64,000 bases of DNA from Morinoia aosen (taxonomy: Eukaryota; Arthropoda; Malacostraca; Amphipoda; Talitridae): positions 89,532,253 through 89,596,252 of the forward strand of contig CM059579.1 of the NCBI GenBank assembly GCA_030386875.1, read 5' to 3'. Every line of letters begins with the position of its first letter. The stretch's first letter is position 1. Shown here in pieces: positions 12,534 through 22,907 of this stretch. A program made the translations under genes and the position numbers. The notes beneath the pieces were generated by a model. It ran no database searches. It was not told the origin of the DNA and was given only the letters and a program-made list of their open reading frames with translations.

Positions 12534-12543
12534 TGGTGACCCC
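12534..12543 (+). other. primer binding site, tRNA-Trp-like (TGGTGACCCC)
   Basis: It begins one base after the 5' LTR. Ten bases are complementary to the 3' end of eukaryotic tRNA-Trp (GGGGTCACCA). Confidence 0.7.
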
Positions 12544-13139
12544 AGCTCAAAGCTATAAATACCCAAAGATTAAAACCCAGCCTTAGAACTTAAATATTAA
12601 AATTCAACTCGATAAGTGTTTGAGAGATTGTGAGAGGATAATGTTGGCATATCATTGTAGTGATAAATTTTCCCATGTCGTAGTCCTTTGAGAATTTCTG
12701 TGGATTTTGACCGTGCTAATTGCTTCTCTGAGCAGCTCTAACAAAATTTTTTTCAAGCGCTATCCTGTCCTTGTTTGTTTCATGTGCCTCAGTAGGTAGG
12801 AAAAATATTTTTTCTCCTAGTTCCGTGCTTTACGCTTATTTCTGACTACCGTAAAAATTTTCGTTTCCATTTTCTTTCTTTCCGTTTTCTTTTTCAACGT
12901 ATTGAATGATTGAGTAGGTAGAAAAATAATTTTTTTCTCTCACCTGTTTTATTTTTGTGCCTACGCTAATTGCCGCATACCGCATAAATTTTCGTTTCCA
13001 ATTTCATATTTTCTTCCTTCTGTTTCAACTTTATTTGAATGATTGTGTAGGTAAAGAAATAACGCAAACCCTTGTCACTTTAATTCCAAGTCATAGGCAT
13101 TGATATCTTAATTGTGCATCCCCAAAGAAAATTGCTAGC
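12544..13139 (+). other. leader of inner gypsy element
   Basis: About 600 bp of non-coding leader with three similar T-rich segments (near 12780, 12900 and 13020) around GTAGGTA..AAATA words, probably an internal degenerate repeat of about 120 bp. No ORF. Confidence 0.6.
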
Positions 13140-14102
13140 ATGCCGGACTCAGATAATGAAGATCGAGCGCGCACAAAACCTCTTAGTCTGCCGCCCTTCA
13201 TTCCGGAGGACGCCCACACTTGGTTTACCCAAGTTGAAGCCGTGTTTAGGTATCATAAAATAACGGATAACACCGACAAATTTTACGCCCTTGTGTCCGC
13301 AGCTCCCACGAACTTATTAAATGAATCGAATAACCTGCTAGAAAACCCTCCCGCTATTGATCCGTACGGCACTTTGAAAAGAAAGATATTGCAGAAGTTG
13401 CAAATGTCCGATGCGGACAAATTCAGAAGCCTTGTAGACGCCTCAGCAATTCCATCTGTCTCTGTCTCTTTCTCTCCCACTTCGTTAGTTAAAGAGTTGC
13501 GCAAACTCGCAGCGGGTGTTGCTGTAGCTGAGGGATTTCTGAAAGAAGTTAACATGAGTAAACTTCCTTCAAATGTGCGCCCATTTCTATCGCTAGCAAG
13601 CCCTGATCAAACTTTGGAGAAGCTTGCAGAGTCTACTGAGACGGTGATGCGCAACATTAATTTGTCACAAGCACCGCAGGTAGCTTCATTGAACGCATCA
13701 GCAGCAAATTTTAGCCCCTCAAATACTCCTATTAACCAATCCTCAGCCACAATAGATAAGATGCAGCAAGACATCGCGGAGCTAAAGCAAGCTTTACAGA
13801 ATTGCCAGTTAGGTCAGAGTGTAGCTCACATTCAGCAAGGCCCAGGGAGATACCAAAGCTACCAAGATGCCTATGACTATCCGTCCAACTATCATCCTTT
13901 TCCTCCTCCTCAACGTTTTGATAGAGGTAGATCTTATGATAGGTCAAATCAAGACCGCCGTTTTAGGTCGCGCTCTCGTGATGCTAGTAGTAATTTATGC
14001 TGGTACCACCAGAAATTTGGTGACCAAGCTCGCAAATGTGCCTCACGTTTTTGTCCTCGTTATACCGAAATGACTTCGGGAAACGCCAACAGCGACGCAT
14101 AG
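13140..14102 (+). CDS. gag protein of inner gypsy element
   Basis: A 320-residue ORF runs from ATG 13140 to TAG 14100-14102. The N-terminal half is capsid-like (begins MPDSDNED). A Gln-rich linker with predicted helix (about residues 200-225) and an Arg/Ser/Tyr-rich basic stretch follow. The C-terminus holds a finger C-x2-H-x9-C-x4-C (CWYH...KC...FC). The Gag would assemble the intracellular particle and bind element RNA. It overlaps pol by 67 bases. No envelope gene follows pol. Confidence 0.92.
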   Translation: MPDSDNEDRARTKPLSLPPFIPEDAHTWFTQVEAVFRYHKITDNTDKFYALVSAAPTNLLNESNNLLENPPAIDPYGTLKRKILQKLQMSDADKFRSLVDASAIPSVSVSFSPTSLVKELRKLAAGVAVAEGFLKEVNMSKLPSNVRPFLSLASPDQTLEKLAESTETVMRNINLSQAPQVASLNASAANFSPSNTPINQSSATIDKMQQDIAELKQALQNCQLGQSVAHIQQGPGRYQSYQDAYDYPSNYHPFPPPQRFDRGRSYDRSNQDRRFRSRSRDASSNLCWYHQKFGDQARKCASRFCPRYTEMTSGNANSDA

Positions 14103-17100
14103 TACCGAGTACTGCGTTGCCTCATTCCCAGACTACTCGCCTCTTGACCATTCTTGATCCCACAACCAAATATCGATTTTTAATCGACACTGGTTCCAGT
14201 GTGTCAATTATCCCAGCCACGGCGAAAGACAAAAACAACCAATTATTGGCGACACTACGCGCTGCAAATGGCACGCCAATAGCTTGTTATGGAGAAAAAT
14301 TAATAGAGTGCAGTCTGGGATTGAGGCGAAATTTTCTTTTCACCTTCCTCATCGCGGAAGTCCAAGAGCCTATCATTGGCGCGGATTTCTTAGCGAAGTT
14401 TGGGATTCTTGTAGATGTTAAAAACCGTAGAATTAGGGACGAGGAGACACAGATCTCAATTCCCGCTTGCGGCATAACTAGAGCTAATGTCTTGCATTCC
14501 TTCTCAATCGCTTTCAAACAAGAGTGCATGTTTGAGCAGGTGCTCGCAGATTATCCTGCGCTAACAAACTCTAACTTAGCTTCTAAAAAAATGCTGACTA
14601 GCACGAAACACCATATCGAGACTACCGGTCCGCCAGTCTATTCCCGAGCAAGGCGACTACCGCCTGATCGATTGGCTTTAGCCAAGAAAGAATTTGCGCG
14701 CATGCTAGAGAGCGGCATCATCCGCAGTTCCAAAAGTCCTTGGGCTAGCCCTCTCTTGCTAGTACCCAAGGCTAACGGTGAATTCAGACCTTGCGGGGAT
14801 TTCCGCAGGTTGAATGCCGTTACTCTACCTGATCGCTACCCTATTCCTTACCTTCATGATTTCAGTGCAAATTTAGAGGGAGCACAAATTTTCTCAAAAA
14901 TTGACTTGCAGCACGCCTTCCATCAAATTCCTCTTGAGGAGAGCGCAATTGCAAAGACCGCGGTAATCACTCCGTTTGGTCTCTTTGAATTCCTAAAGAT
15001 GCCATATGGTCTCCGGAACGCACCTCAAACGTTCCAGAGACACATGGCTGAAATTTTCTCAGATCTCACTTTCGCCTATGTCTATCTAGACGACATTCTA
15101 GTGGCATCCACAACCCCGGAGTTGCGCAAAGACCATCTTAGGGTCGTTTTTCAAAGATTGTCCGACAATGGACTCCTCGTAAATCCTGCAAAATGCGAGC
15201 TCGGAAAGCCATCGCTGATTTACTTAGGTCATGAAATCTCTAGCCTAGGTCTAAAACCTTTGCCTTCCAAAGTAGAAGTGATCAAAAACTTTCCTCTTCC
15301 ACAGACCCAGAAGGAACTAAGAAGGTTCCTAGGTTCTGTTAACTTCTATCATCGCTTCATACGCAACTGTGCTCAAACTTTAGCCCCTTTGTCAGATTTG
15401 CTCGAACCTAAGCAGAAAGGTAAATCTATTGAGGTAAAATGGACGGAGGATGCGCGCAAAGCTTTTGATGAGATAAAACATAAGTTATCTTCCGCGACTG
15501 AATTATCCTACCCTATTGCAAATCCTGACTTCAGTCTCGTTGTTGATGCATCAAGTACTGCCGTAGGTGCTGTTTTGCAACAACAAGTAGGTACTAATAT
15601 CTCTCCTCTTGCCTTCTTTTCCAAAAAGCTGTCGCCCACTGAGCGTGCTTATAGCGCGTTCGGTAGGGAACTTCTTGCTATCTATCTGTCTGTGAGACAC
15701 TTTCGCTATGCTCTAGAGGCAAGGGAGTTCGTGATCTACACAGATCACAAACCTTTGACCTCAGCGATTAAGATGCCTTCTGAAAGACATTCCCCAAGAG
15801 AAGCTCGACACCTGTCCTTCATAAGTCAGTTTACCACTGATATCCGATATATCAAAGGTCTCGACAATACTGTCGCTGACTGCTTATCGAGAATCAACTT
15901 TGTCCAAACCAGTGGTGAAATCACTTTCGGCAACATTGAAAACGCGCAGAAGGAGGATCCTGAACTCCAGGATCTTCTCAAACCTTCTAACACTTCTTCT
16001 CTGAAATTAACCTTGGTTGACGGCGTGTACCGTGATGCCGAGCGACTTTCGCGTTTGTATCTTCCTGCGACTCTCCGCAGAGTAGCTATTCTTCACTATC
16101 ATTCTCTCTCTCATCCTGGTATTAACCGTACATTCCGTTTGATTTCCGATCGTTTCGTCTGGCCAGCGATGCGTAAGGAGGTCAAGCAAATTGTGCAAAA
16201 TTGCCATGCATGTCAGAATAGTAAAGTGGTGAAACATAATCGTGCAGCGCTGCAGAGTTGTGCATTCACAGGTCACAAGTTCGACGCGGTCCACCTAGAT
16301 TTGGTGGGTCCTTTGCCTTTATCGCGCGGTCATTCTTATTTGTTAACCATCATAGATAGGTTCACTAGGTGGGTTGAGGCTGTCCCTCTTCCTGATACCC
16401 AAACTGAGACTGTAGCGCGCGCCTTCATGACCACCTGGATTTCCAGATTAGGGGTTCCCTTAAGTGTCACGCATGACCGGGGATCACAATTTACCTCCAA
16501 ATTTTGGAGTGAGCTTAGCACCGCCTTAGGGTGTGCAAATACATCAACTACCGCGTACCATCCGCAGTCAAATGGACTTATTGAGAGAGTCCACAGAGAC
16601 TTGAAATCGGCATTGCGCTGCCTTAATTGCAGCCACGATTGGACTGACAGACTTCCAGTAGTACTACTTAGCATCCGAAATTTACATAGACAGGATCAGC
16701 AATGCACAGCAGCTGAAATGCTCTATGGGCAAACGCTTCGTCTCCCCGGCGACATTGTTGACCCAAAACCTTTGCCTGAATTTTCATCCGCTGACCGTTC
16801 CGCATATGTAACCTGTCTCAAAGATTGCATGCGTCAGATCAAGTATGTTGCTCCACGAATGCCTCAGACTAAGGACAAACTGGATCCTGCTTTGCAAGAG
16901 TGCACACACGTGTATGTTCGCATAGACGCTATAAAGCCAACTCTCACACGCCCTTATGATGGACCATTCAAAGTGCTCAAACGGACGCCAAAATACTTCG
17001 TCCTTGAAAGATCTGGTTCACCCGATCCTGTGAGCATTGATCGACTAAAGGTCGCTTATACCTCCGATAATAGTGTGTTTCCTAACCCTTCATGTTCTCC

Positions 17101-17440
17101 ACAGAATTCCCTTTCCACTGAGACTCGATCATATCTACCATCTCAGCTTCCTCAGTTGGCTGCCTTGTTGCCTAGTCAACTTGAGTGTAATCCTTTCTAT
17201 GTGCCTGTACATTTAAACCCTATCCCTAAGCCTATCGTAGACTCTAATTCTAGCCCTCTTACTGAAACAGCGACAAGTCTGGAGAGACCAGACGAGCCCG
17301 CTGCAGTAACTCCTGTTCCTAGAACTCTTGCCGATCTAAACTTGCAGACCCGTTTAGTAAAACTTCCCCGCTCAGTAACGTTTTCCAACTGCCGAACCCG
17401 GCATGGTCGCGTAGTTCGACCTCCTTCCCGCTACAAATGA
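14036..17440 (+). CDS. pol polyprotein of inner gypsy element
   Basis: A 1134-residue frame open to TGA at 17438-17440. An ATG exists at 14036, but synthesis as a Gag-Pol fusion through the slip site at 14078 is more likely. Domains: retropepsin (LIDTGSSVSI, about 14182), reverse transcriptase (LPDRYPIPYL; YLDD near 15083-15094), RNase H (VVDASS, FGRELLAI, TDHKPLTS), integrase HHCC finger (HSLSHPG...CHACQ, about 16096-16215), and DDE core (HLDLVGPLP, VTHDRGSQF, YHPQSNGLIERVH). A Pro/Ser-rich tail ends with basic residues. All catalytic blocks look complete. Closest relative in the window is the broken pol at 1-1228. Confidence 0.95.
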   Translation: MCLTFLSSLYRNDFGKRQQRRIVPSTALPHSQTTRLLTILDPTTKYRFLIDTGSSVSIIPATAKDKNNQLLATLRAANGTPIACYGEKLIECSLGLRRNFLFTFLIAEVQEPIIGADFLAKFGILVDVKNRRIRDEETQISIPACGITRANVLHSFSIAFKQECMFEQVLADYPALTNSNLASKKMLTSTKHHIETTGPPVYSRARRLPPDRLALAKKEFARMLESGIIRSSKSPWASPLLLVPKANGEFRPCGDFRRLNAVTLPDRYPIPYLHDFSANLEGAQIFSKIDLQHAFHQIPLEESAIAKTAVITPFGLFEFLKMPYGLRNAPQTFQRHMAEIFSDLTFAYVYLDDILVASTTPELRKDHLRVVFQRLSDNGLLVNPAKCELGKPSLIYLGHEISSLGLKPLPSKVEVIKNFPLPQTQKELRRFLGSVNFYHRFIRNCAQTLAPLSDLLEPKQKGKSIEVKWTEDARKAFDEIKHKLSSATELSYPIANPDFSLVVDASSTAVGAVLQQQVGTNISPLAFFSKKLSPTERAYSAFGRELLAIYLSVRHFRYALEAREFVIYTDHKPLTSAIKMPSERHSPREARHLSFISQFTTDIRYIKGLDNTVADCLSRINFVQTSGEITFGNIENAQKEDPELQDLLKPSNTSSLKLTLVDGVYRDAERLSRLYLPATLRRVAILHYHSLSHPGINRTFRLISDRFVWPAMRKEVKQIVQNCHACQNSKVVKHNRAALQSCAFTGHKFDAVHLDLVGPLPLSRGHSYLLTIIDRFTRWVEAVPLPDTQTETVARAFMTTWISRLGVPLSVTHDRGSQFTSKFWSELSTALGCANTSTTAYHPQSNGLIERVHRDLKSALRCLNCSHDWTDRLPVVLLSIRNLHRQDQQCTAAEMLYGQTLRLPGDIVDPKPLPEFSSADRSAYVTCLKDCMRQIKYVAPRMPQTKDKLDPALQECTHVYVRIDAIKPTLTRPYDGPFKVLKRTPKYFVLERSGSPDPVSIDRLKVAYTSDNSVFPNPSCSPQNSLSTETRSYLPSQLPQLAALLPSQLECNPFYVPVHLNPIPKPIVDSNSSPLTETATSLERPDEPAAVTPVPRTLADLNLQTRLVKLPRSVTFSNCRTRHGRVVRPPSRYK
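14078..14084 (+). promoter_or_regulatory. -1 frameshift heptamer GGGAAAC
   Basis: In the gag frame the codons read tcG GGA AAC, an exact X-XXY-YYZ slip site, six codons before the gag stop. Pol is open in the -1 frame across this point. The site is conserved in copy 1 (1180-1186, minus). No clear pseudoknot was identified by eye downstream. Confidence 0.75.
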
Positions 17441-17465
17441 TTGCAGCGGGTGGACCTTTCGGTCT

Positions 17466-17481
17466 GCGCCTTGGGGGGTAA
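17466..17481 (+). other. polypurine tract of inner gypsy element
   Basis: TTGGGGGGTAA directly precedes the 3' LTR start (TGTAGC, 17482), the usual place of the plus-strand primer. Confidence 0.6.
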
Positions 17482-18442
17482 TGTAGCAGTCGCTACAAAG
17501 CGTAAAAATTATAAACTTGCCATTCGCACCTAAATAAAATAATTATTAGCATTAAAAATCTTACTCTAATTTATTATTAATTATTTTCCACTTCTAATTC
17601 GTAATCATTGAAGTTTCTGTGCAAGTACATGAGAGATAAAATAATCAATCGACATTTCGAGTTTTAAAGCAGCCCGAAGTGGCAACATCCAAGCGCGACG
17701 CTTGAACTGAGCGTTACTCACTCTCTCTTGTGCTTCCGTGGCTTGTGCATACAACGTTCTTGACCAACGACATCGCCAAACGCCACCACCACATATTTCT
17801 CCCTGGGTGCTAACCTGAGCTGTAACTTACCTGGCTCCCACCTTACCTTATTTTTGAGCGGTGCCATTTGTAATTAGCCTGAGATAGGCCAGTTAAAAAT
17901 CTACCTGAGCCTTACACCTGAGCTACATCATTTACCATCGATCCCCTTTGAAGAGCATCTTGGTTAAATATTGAAGCTCGCAAAAAAAGTCTAAAGACTG
18001 CACTCACAGGCTAGCTAACTTTCCTTGCTCCCACCGACGATAACTCGATTGTCCCGCTTAAAATTTATAAAGCTGAAACCATAACGTGACTCATCCTCCC
18101 GTCACTGTTTTCCTAAGGCTTAAGCTGCCAGAATCTAAATTGAGCTCATTCAAAGTTCCCAAATACAACTCACTCACCTCCTGCCGACTCCATCGCGTGA
18201 TGGACTTCGCCGACGCCAGCCTGACCCTCCGGCCCGGAGTGCCCAGCTAGACAAGCTCTTCGAGATCAAGCTAAAAGCCAGTCCTCCTGGTTTCCTTCAA
18301 ATAAACCACCCAAACTTAGCTGAGTCCAATTGTCGTCATTATCCCTCTGATAGTTTCTCAGATACCTTGTCGAGAGTTGTTTGGGTTTGGCCGTCAAGAA
18401 CTATTACTTCAGGTTCAAACCATCTAACGGCGAATCCTAACA
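17482..18442 (+). repeat. 3' LTR of inner gypsy element
   Basis: 961 bp, about 99% identical by eye to the 5' LTR and ending TAACA. It is followed by GGCC, the duplicated target. Confidence 0.95.
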
Positions 18443-18446
18443 GGCC

Positions 18447-19084
18447 GGAGCGTGCCGCCATGGAGGCGGTCACGTAGCGGCCCGGTAACTTTGAAAAGAC
18501 CCGGTCGTTAAGTTGGAAGTGTTTTAACTTAGTTCATCATTCGAGACTTTAGGAGTGAGAGCTTAGAAGTTAGTTTAAAGTATAACTTAGTTTCTAGTGT
18601 GGATTGTGCCAACGATAGGTGAATTTCAAGGTCGGGAGAATTAACTAATTTAATATTCGAATTACAACCTGATAGTAGAAAATATAGGTTGGTGGTTGAA
18701 TAATTTATATGTCAAATTTTACCTGGTGTAATTGTGTAATTTCGAGATCCTCATATCGCTATGCTAACCATTGTTTTATTCTTGTAATTGCAGGATCTAC
18801 AAAACAAAGCTACCTCCCCTACCTTTACCTCTTTTGATCAAGTGATTATTCATTATTCGGGCATGTCGGAATTAACCGTACTTAGAATCCTACACCAGTA
18901 GAATATTCCATTACTATTCGGATTATAGTACGTTGCGAAGTTCCCCAGTCTTTTCTTCTGAATAATCCCGTGGGCCAAAATAAATGTTTACTCTTTTGAC
19001 TAGTCTTTATCCCTTACTAGTCGCTACACGAATAATTAACTCGTAGGCGGTTCCAAACGAAACCCCACTTTGGAACTAGCCTCA
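18447..19084 (+). repeat. 3' LTR of outer gypsy element, right part
   Basis: It resumes after the duplicated GGCC (18443-18446) and matches 5080-5716, ending GCCTCA. The join 11572/18447 recreates the sequence found uninterrupted in the 5' LTR. Confidence 0.92.
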
Positions 19085-20616
19085 TACGTTCGTACACATT
19101 CTCTCAATCGTAGAAATTACATAAAATCAACATTATAAATTGAATTGTAAATATTTGTATTCAATATGTATATTGAATCACACAGACATAGAAGCCTAAT
19201 ATTTTTTCAATAAACTGTCTATTACATAACTACGGCACAATTCTCACCTACTCGCTTAAAACTTTAGCTCCACATTCTAATAGAACTTTTCATAAAGCGG
19301 TGACTTATTTTTTATTGCTTTAAACGAATTTAGACACAAAGTATAGAATTCAAAAATTTAGTTGAAAAAGTTCGTTCTCAAAGCCTAACCGCTATGAATA
19401 ATAAATTTTCCTAGACTTTTTGTAAATATGAAAGGCTCGCTATTTGAAGGAAACATTTGTATTAAGAAAAATTGACCCCTTGTTCTTTGCAAATAGAATA
19501 GGAAAATACCAAATCGCGGGGCACTGTATAATTGATGGTGACATTGAAATAATTGCATTGAACGTTTGGCAGGCTGGTTGAGCTCATCTTAAAACCTCGA
19601 ACAGCTGAGACCCTGTCGGCAATACATGCCCGGTATGAGAACATCCGCCTCATTTGCTTACAATCAGACACATGAGATTTAGCATTTAAATTGTTCCTGA
19701 CTTTCTCTGCTATTTGGAGCTGCTTGTGCCCATGAGTACCCCTACAAGCTGTCAGGTTGCACGGACTTCTGCTGAAGAAATCCATCGACTTTCAAGATCC
19801 TCCTGGATCCCCCCCGAAGAAGAAGAAGCTTGCTATCAGACTGATCAAGAGCTGAGGCTCATTATGTTGTACTCAAAGCCTTACTTAACCTTGAGAGAAC
19901 AACAACAAACATCTGAGGAATACTGTCGCTGTTGGGTGTTTATGTTGGAATATAAAATATTGCTGTATCATTCCATAATCCTCTTACACCAGTAACCTTT
20001 CATTGATGACTGACGTTATCGTCGTCAATTTTGTTCGCCTCCATAATTATGGAACTTTCCTGCTGTTTATAATGCAAAGTGCTGTGGAAAGAGATCATTG
20101 GGCAATTGTGTATTTAAAGGGAAAATTTTGTGCCCTTTTCAATTTGACCTTGTAGAGTTGCAAGCACGTGTTTCAGCATGATTAACACACTTTCGTTTTT
20201 TTATCATCTTCGTTATTATAAGCTAACATACAGGCACCTGCATAAAATGTCATCAATATAGTATCCAAAGAACATTTAGTGCCTTGAGCTATAGAATAGG
20301 ATTTGTAAAGGTAATTTTTGCAATGTAGCAGAGTATTTAAACGAAAAAAATAATGATCATATCCTAGTTTCTTCTTGTGTTGGAATGATTTTTCAGTATT
20401 CATTATAAGAATGTCTAGGTTTTATGGATTATTATTTTGTCTACTAACTGGTTTTGTCAACTATTATAGAGCAGAAGCCAAGATGGTAATTATGGATGAC
20501 TATCATTAAAGTTTTAAGCTAAAAATTTTTGCTGTTCTGAATGAAAAGGGCATTATGTAGATAATGGAGTTATGAATAATGTTGTCTCAGTCTATTACTA
20601 TATCTATTGCAATTTA
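19085..20616. other. non-coding stretch, nothing recognised
   Basis: A/T-rich DNA following the outer gypsy element. Short ORFs at 19462-19785 (minus) and 19714-19995 (plus) overlap each other and show no known domain or codon pattern. No repeat shared with the rest of the window was seen. Confidence 0.5.
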
Positions 20617-20843
20617 GTTAAGTGCGGCGTGACCCACCGGTGGTCATTTAGGCCTAGGTGATTTTCATAATGCTGCTGACCAACCAGCAGTCACTGACTC
20701 AATTTTTATAAATACTAAATGAAAGTTCAATGAAGGCATGATCCAATCAATGTTTGCTATTTTCAAATTTTCTTACTACAATTGACTCTAATTTTGAGCT
20801 GGATATTGAACTTCAGTTTAACCTGCCGCACTTGATGTGTTAA
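20617..20843. mobile_element. MITE family P (piggyBac-like), copy 1
   Basis: The ends GTTAAGTGCGGCG and GCCGCACTTGATGTGTTAA are inverted repeats. The interior matches the copy at 56044-56271 in reverse orientation. TTAA is visible at the right end (20840-20843); the left end has lost its terminal CAC. No coding capacity. Confidence 0.75.
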
Positions 20844-21010
20844 TGACTATAAGCAAGAATGTAACCATTCTTTAGCCATTGTTTAAGGATGGGAAGAATT
20901 AATACTGGAATAACAGCTGCAAATGAAAATTACAGAAAAGGACTGCAAATAGTATAACTTCTGTAGTATCACTATGTATCATGCAAACTATTATTTTTAG
21001 ATGAATATTC

Positions 21011-21558
21011 GGTAAATGTGAAGCATTGGTCAGTAATCGATTTTCCACTTTTCGGTATCTAAACCTAATTAATGGAATCAAAGTAAACGAGTTTTTTTCT
21101 ATGCACTTCCCATCTCAAATGAGTATTTTACAATTTATAGCGGTAAGTTTAGTTTCGTCTTTGATTACGAATGCACTTGAATAAACAGCTACTCATCGAT
21201 TTTTGAATTTTTATTGCTTGAATTATCGTAATAACATCGAAATAAACAACATTTCACCTATACACTTTTTTCGTCAAATGAGTATTTAATGAGGTATAGC
21301 GGTAGGTTTGGTTTCGTCTTCGATGACGATCGCGCTGGAAGCGAGTGCGCATTGCAGTGTTGCTGTCCGACGTGCTCCTTGAATTACTTGCCGCTTCAAA
21401 CACTGGAGTTGCGGTAAGTTATTTACCGCTACAGCTAATAAAATACTCATTTGAGACGAAAAGTGCATAGAAGAAAACCTATTTATTTCGATCTAATTAA
21501 TTAAGATTAGACACCGAAAATTAGGAAATCAATTACTGTCAAACGCTACACATTTACC
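21011..21558. mobile_element. MITE family H, 548-bp copy with perfect 8-bp TSD
   Basis: Ends GGTAAATGTGAAGC...ACACATTTACC are flanked by GAATATTC at 21003-21010 and 21559-21566. It contains two direct modules (about 21060-21170 and 21235-21330) and one inverted module (about 21410-21500), each with AAATGAGTATTT and TATAGCGGTA. Short ORFs inside it recur in the copy at 54011 only because the DNA does. Confidence 0.9.
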
Positions 21559-22808
21559 GAATATTCCATGGACATTGTAGCTACCTTGGAATGTAAATAT
21601 GCATGAATTTTTTAAAAGTTCAAATTATTGAACCCTAATTTTTTCTCATTTCCCAGTTACTCACTGGTCGGTATGGAGTTTACGCCTTTCACGGAAATTA
21701 CAAATTCCGTTACAAAGAATCACTTAAGGAACACATTTGAAAAGTCTTACATGTACGAGGAATTCGCGAGACTCAAACTCAGGACTAGAAATTATCGCGC
21801 CGGCACGCTATCAACCGCGCTATCGATTACCCTAAAAGATGATCAAAGCACAATGAAAGCAATGCTTACATCTTACATGAATAATTTTCTGCTTGCTGAT
21901 GCATAATTTTAGAATTATTCAACTTTTAAGTGACAGGAACGTCGTATATAAAAGTGAAAGAACGGACATGTAAATATACTGTAATACGGTATTGACGTAA
22001 CAATGGGTCAGGTTAGGGTAAGTAATGTTAGGTTAGTTGAATAAATACCTTAAAATAACATAAATCAATCTAAAATAGCTTACCTTAACTTATCCAAACC
22101 GACGCTGTTCTTTTCCCGCCGCAAAGTGGGCGTGTTTCCCAACAATGCTGCGACTAAGCAGCTGACCATTTAGCGTTATTCCTATCTGAACGTAATTATT
22201 GTTATACCTCAAAAATAACGCATCAGCAAGCAGAATGTCATTTGTGTAAAACATTTTTAAATGTATTCCTTTAGTGGTTATTCGGAACAGACTTTTTAAT
22301 TTCCATGAAAAGCGTGAACTTCATATCCACCATGCATTTTATTGGATATCATGTTCAGGATTAAGAATAGTAAACAGAGTTAATAATTTAGTAGAAATAT
22401 ATAAAATTTCTCTGCATAGTGTTAATTTTTCAATGATTATATTTGACTCATAGAAGAAGTCATTGTAGATTTTTCTAATTATATCATAACATGGAAGGTG
22501 GCTGTATTTTTTGGGCCATTTGAAATTTGTCTTGTATAAATCAGTTGGCATTAGACCAGCTTGACAATACTCATATCAGTCATGTTCTGCTTCCATGCTG
22601 ATCTTGTATGCAGGTTCTAGCTGCAATTTATAGAAGTAGTTCACCAACAATTGCTCATTAATAAAAAAAAACGGCTGCTCCAGTCCCACACGAATAGATG
22701 TTATTTTGGTAAACAATAAGATAAATGCATTTCTAATTATCTTTACAGTGTATTTGGGTACCTCTCTCTGATGTGAGTTTTTGTAATTCTAAATAAAGCA
22801 TTAGCATG
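21559..22808. other. non-coding stretch with one tRNA-like unit
   Basis: Apart from the tRNA-like sequence at 21754-21828 nothing is recognised. The 92-residue ORF across 21628-21906 runs through that repeat and has no known domain. Confidence 0.5.
21754..21828 (-). repeat. tRNA-derived SINE-like unit
   Basis: On the minus strand TAGCGCGGTTGATAGCG resembles a pol III A box, and GAGTTTGAGTC about 45 bases later resembles a B box, the spacing of a tRNA. Stems are too degraded for a functional tRNA. Two related units form a palindrome at 25690-25905. A shared flank (AAAGATGATC..AGCACAA) shows this is a repeat family. Confidence 0.6.
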
Positions 22809-22907
22809 TTAAGGATACCGTCCGAAGCCCCTGCCAGGCCCCTGTCGGTCCGATGAGCTTTTTTCATGCTATTGTTGGAAAAGAACCCTTAAGTGGTGGA
22901 CTATTCG

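Larger units (their letters stand above)
11573..18442 (+). mobile_element. Ty3/gypsy (CsRn1-like) LTR retrotransposon, inner, apparently intact
   Basis: A 6870-bp element with LTRs 11573-12532 and 17482-18442 (TGTAGC...TAACA) is flanked by the 4-bp duplication GGCC. By eye the LTRs differ at about ten positions in 960, so insertion is recent. It has a tRNA-Trp-like primer site, gag with a CHCC finger, a -1 slip heptamer, an uninterrupted pol, and a polypurine tract before the 3' LTR. These features suit the CsRn1 clade. It may be autonomous; expression cannot be judged from sequence. Confidence 0.95.
4526..19084 (+). mobile_element. Ty3/gypsy LTR retrotransposon, outer element, interrupted by two later insertions
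   Basis: Two LTRs starting TGTGGTGCCC and ending GCCTCA bound the element. The 5' LTR is 4526-5716; the 3' LTR is 10977-11572 plus 18447-19084. Inside are a primer site, leader, gag and pol. A 547-bp MITE (6280-6826) sits in the leader and a complete gypsy element (11573-18442) sits in the 3' LTR; without them the element is about 7.1 kb. The LTRs differ by roughly a dozen substitutions plus one 42-bp repeat unit, so insertion was fairly recent. Flanks CACG (4522-4525) and TACG (19085-19088) may be an imperfect 4-bp target duplication. Confidence 0.93.

Noticed and set aside
14287..17388. Minus-strand ORFs beneath the inner gypsy pol
   Set aside because: Shadows of the real pol frame.
17441..17481. 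Envelope gene after inner gypsy pol
   Set aside because: Pol stops only about 40 bases before the 3' LTR; there is no room for env in either complete gypsy element.
19462..19995. Overlapping plus and minus ORFs with Cys-rich start
   Set aside because: No domain, no splice context, mutual overlap; left as unrecognised.
21754..21828. Genuine tRNA gene
   Set aside because: A and B boxes are present but acceptor and anticodon stems do not pair; repeat copies exist elsewhere.
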